A DNA stretch of 64,000 nt. It comes from Unio delphinus (lineage: Eukaryota > Mollusca > Bivalvia > Unionida > Unionidae). The stretch lies in NCBI GenBank assembly GCA_029339505.1, contig JAQISU010000081.1:22035501-22099500 (forward strand), in the 5' to 3' direction. Below the pieces are notes generated by a model. It was not told the DNA's origin and did no database searches. It saw nothing but the letters and a program-made list of their open reading frames with translations. Shown here one piece after another: positions 61,566 to 64,000 of the stretch. The position numbers and the translations under genes were made by a program. Position 1 is the stretch's first letter. Each line of letters begins with the position of its first letter.

Positions 61566-62175
61566 TAACACATTAACCTCTGGAGGTTTTTGCTGTTTTC
61601 GCATGAAATGCGAGTAGGAATCAGATTTTGGGGACTATTTCTGAATACATTCTAATACATACATTTCCAAGCAATTTTCCATTAGCCTAATGCCTAGTTG
61701 TGTTAAAAACATTGTTTTCCATTGTCATTTTTCCTCGTGAACAGAATGGAAAAAGTTGGAGTTCTTGTTTATTTAACCTTCCGACCATTTTCTTATGGTG
61801 ACCACTCTTTATTCCAAATGCCCACCTTATCCTACGCTTTACACATATTCGCCCGTATCTGTGCAGTTCAGACCAGTCTGCCGTATATCTGAGGCTAAAA
61901 GGTCTAACATCTGGACACTAAGTCGGATTCCGACCACGGGTGAACATTGGGTGGGGAAGAAAAAAAATGAGTCCTAAAAATTGGGTTTTTCCCTCTGTAT
62001 TTTGAAGTGCAACTAAAACGTCCATATGATTTGGAATCATTGTAGATCTAAATAGGTCTACCTTTATATAATACCACCCATTTTAATGTATTAATCATGA
62101 CTTTAACGCTACAGAGCTTGGCAGTAGGCTACTAGCTCCTGCCCCATAAACGCGGCGACAGAGGTTAATGTGTTA
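61566..62175. mobile_element. Inverted-repeat element with TTAA at both ends (piggyBac-type MITE candidate)
   Basis: A perfect 17-bp inverted repeat: TAACACATTAACCTCTG at 61566-61582 and its reverse complement at 62159-62175. Both copies contain TTAA followed (inward) by CC, the arrangement of piggyBac target site TTAA plus CC...GG termini; the element would then be 61577-62164. It has no transposase. Because the flanks outside TTAA also match, the true termini may be the whole 17 bp. Confidence 0.5.
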
Positions 62176-62422
62176 AAGATAAGTGAGATATCTTTAACAT
62201 GCAGGGACATTTCGTGTTTTGTTTTTGGCACAAACTTTTAGAGTGCTTTTTTAGTACTAAAACACCGCTAGCGATAACATCATGTTATACGACACCTTTT
62301 TTAATAAAAAAAATCTCGTTTAGCAGTTCTGCGTATGATATATACAGACCTGAACGACCTTAATTAATCAAATTGGTTTAATATTACATGATTCATGGTA
62401 CTAAATCGGTTCCTAAAGTGAT

Positions 62423-62725
62423 TTGTTTGTTTTTTTATTAGGAATCATTGACGTAGCTTGAACAATTTTTCAGTCATAACGCCACGATGTCTGCAGTGAG
62501 GCTGTTTATATTGATGTCTAGCACTGAGGCATCATGCCGCAGACATGTAGTATGATGTCCCACCAAGTTACATTATCCTGGCACCAGGCCGACCAGTCCT
62601 AACACTAACCTTTTAATGCTAAGCGCAACGCGAGGCAGCTGTTAGTACCATTTTGTAAGTCTTTGATATGTCTCGGCCGGGATTCGTACCCACGACGTCC
62701 CGCTAGGCCACCGAAGCGGTTGGTA
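62423..62725 (-). mobile_element. Complete tRNA-derived SINE with target-site duplication
   Basis: On the minus strand: tRNA-like head near 62725-62660 with box B GGGTACGAATCCC, a central region holding 'ggactggtcggcctggtgcc' and 'ggcatgatgcctcag', and an A-rich tail (AATAAAAAAACAAACAAAT at 62423-62441). Flanking CCTAAAGTGAT is found on both sides (62412-62422 and 62726-62736), an 11-bp target duplication. The central phrases resemble the conserved domain of bivalve Rudi/Meta-type SINEs, which is recollection rather than comparison. The box A region is shortened. Confidence 0.75.
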
Positions 62726-62747
62726 CCTAAAGTGATCATATGGTTAT

Positions 62748-63218
62748 AGGGCATAACCGACTTTTGATCCGGAAATCGGATACCACCGGATAGTATGAAC
62801 TTCCGATTAATCGGAGTCGGACGAGGCAGGAACGACCGATTCGGATAATATAAATAATAAAGTTGAATTTTTATAGCACCGTGTCTAACACTGCGTGTCA
62901 TTCGATAGTGCGTTAATAAAGTTAAATAAAAAGTCAGAAAAGTCCAATATGGTCAACACAACCACGCTGTGAGACAATCTATTTGAACCGACGGGTGAAA
63001 ACCGGAAATGAAGCCGGATATGGTAAAGTACTAAGTAACATGCTTGACACGGCAAAACCAGATACCAGAAACCTGGAAACGGAAGATGAAATTTTTTAGA
63101 AAAAAAAAATACGGATTTAGCATTTCCGATTAATCGAATCGTATCCGGAATCGGAAAAATTTCATGCCCAAAATCCGGAATCGGAAATCGGTAGAAAAAT
63201 GCTAATCGGTTATGCCCT
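62748..63218. mobile_element. 471-bp MITE with 13-bp inverted ends and perfect 10-bp target duplication
   Basis: Ends AGGGCATAACCGA (62748-62760) and TCGGTTATGCCCT (63206-63218), perfect inverted repeats. ATATGGTTAT flanks both sides (62738-62747 and 63219-63228). The other copies of block B (about 2303 and 26061) have the uninterrupted site, which proves insertion. Subterminal sequence is full of 'ccgatt/aatcgg' motifs in both directions. No transposase. TSD length would suit a Mutator-like element, but superfamily is uncertain. Confidence 0.85.
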
Positions 63219-63228
63219 ATATGGTTAT

Positions 63229-64000
63229 ACACAATTTGCTGAAACTTGATTAACTTTAACTTTTTTGAATGCTCATGATCAGACATATATTTATCTCAGT
63301 ATAGACCCATCGTTGACGTAATCGTCTATCATAGAAAACATGTCTACGACCGAATTTTTTTTATCTACGTCTGATACATTTTGCACTTAAGAATCTGGTA
63401 CTAATTTAGCAATGGGTATTCCAAAGTAAAGTTTGTAAAGGACTCAAATTTCAGCAAGTCTCCCTATTTATTTACAGTTTAATTTCCGTTGTCAAGAAAT
63501 AATTTTTGATCAAACCCATGTATACTACAGTATATTGATTCTTCACCCATTTCTAGGCTGGTTCTTGTTCTTCAATGTAATTAGTATCGTGAGTCCTACA
63601 ACACAATGTCACATGATTCGGCTCTTATGACGACCTGAGTTTATCTTAATGCTTATCACCATGTTCGATTTAAAGTGTGATTTATTATTGTGCTAGATGA
63701 GATCAAATTTATATGTATGTGGTCCTTAGATTAACTGCATGTTTGATGTTTTGAGACATATTGAATCTTTTCGGAAACGCAGTTGTGTCCGCCATTGTAC
63801 AAAGGACACAATTAATGATATTAGTTTTTACTTCATCACATATTGAAAGACTTTGTTCAATTTTGTAAGAATGATTCTCAATATTTTCTATTAACGTGTG
63901 TCATTTAAGCCGTGGATTAAGTGATTGAAGGTAAGTACATATTTTTGTTTTGGTGAAATGGAAAATTTTATGAGAAACTTGCAGGAAAGGATATTCATGC
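63229..64000 (+). repeat. Block B, copy 3 (start only, runs off the window)
   Basis: Matches 2306-2980 and 26065-26985. Like copy 2 it has the segment missing from copy 1 (63630-63830) but lacks the TA microsatellite of copy 2. Confidence 0.9.

Noticed and set aside
62885..63286. 133-codon minus-strand ORF
   Set aside because: It spans a MITE and its target site; the apparent repeats (FPIPDFG/FPIPDT) are the MITE's CCGATT-type motifs.

Overview
This is an AT-rich piece of an animal nuclear genome, not a microbial window. It has a multi-exon gene with GT-AG introns, tRNA-derived SINEs, non-LTR and Ty3/gypsy retrotransposon remains, MITE-like insertions, many dinucleotide and trinucleotide microsatellites, and a decayed Polinton/Maverick-adintovirus insertion. 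The mix of repeats, in particular a SINE resembling the bivalve Rudi/Meta-SINE type, suggests a mollusc and probably a bivalve. That is inference, because no marker gene fixes the species.

Layout. (1) 1-2283 (block A, copy 1) and 2284-7578 (block B, copy 1) are non-gene repeats. (2) 7579-18180 holds microsatellites, a non-LTR retrotransposon on the minus strand (endonuclease plus reverse transcriptase, 10744-12640), a zinc-knuckle gag/ORF1-like remnant (13250-13905, minus), two histone H3 N-terminal fragments (14.1 and 14.7 kb) and a second non-LTR element ending in an (ATT)n tail (16600-18176, plus). (3) 18299-25998 is a block of richer base composition carrying a decayed Polinton/adintovirus, all genes on the minus strand: integrase C-terminus with chromodomain, a membrane protein, a penton-like protein, a pX/pVI-like basic protein, the major capsid protein, a Cys/His protein, an adenain-like protease, then three unrecognised genes. 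Every recognisable gene has stops or frameshifts; no DNA polymerase B or packaging ATPase was seen. (4) 26049-31702 is block B, copy 2. (5) 32416-33223 is a solo LTR. (6) 33.7-55.4 kb is the only clear host gene: about eleven coding exons of a single-pass membrane protein with a signal peptide and about three cadherin repeats. Its introns hold a minisatellite grown from a splice donor, a THAP-domain remnant, more LTR pieces, a LINE 3' end, a palindrome-based tandem array and a gypsy pol remnant. (7) 57259-60220 is block A, copy 2; then a TTAA-type inverted-repeat element, a SINE, a MITE with a perfect 10-bp target duplication, and the start of block B, copy 3 (63229-64000).

The three B copies all begin at the tRNA-like head of one SINE insertion. 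Copy 3 keeps the whole SINE with its target-site duplication, while copies 1 and 2 are broken at different points inside it and joined to different sequence (block A in copy 1, the viral integrase in copy 2). This reads as segmental duplication and rearrangement with breakpoints in a SINE. There is no operon-like cooperation here: the viral block was once a virion gene module, the cadherin gene is a separate host gene, and the rest is mobile-element debris. Limits: identities were judged by eye, exon boundaries come from splice consensus and reading-frame continuity only, and no homology search was possible.
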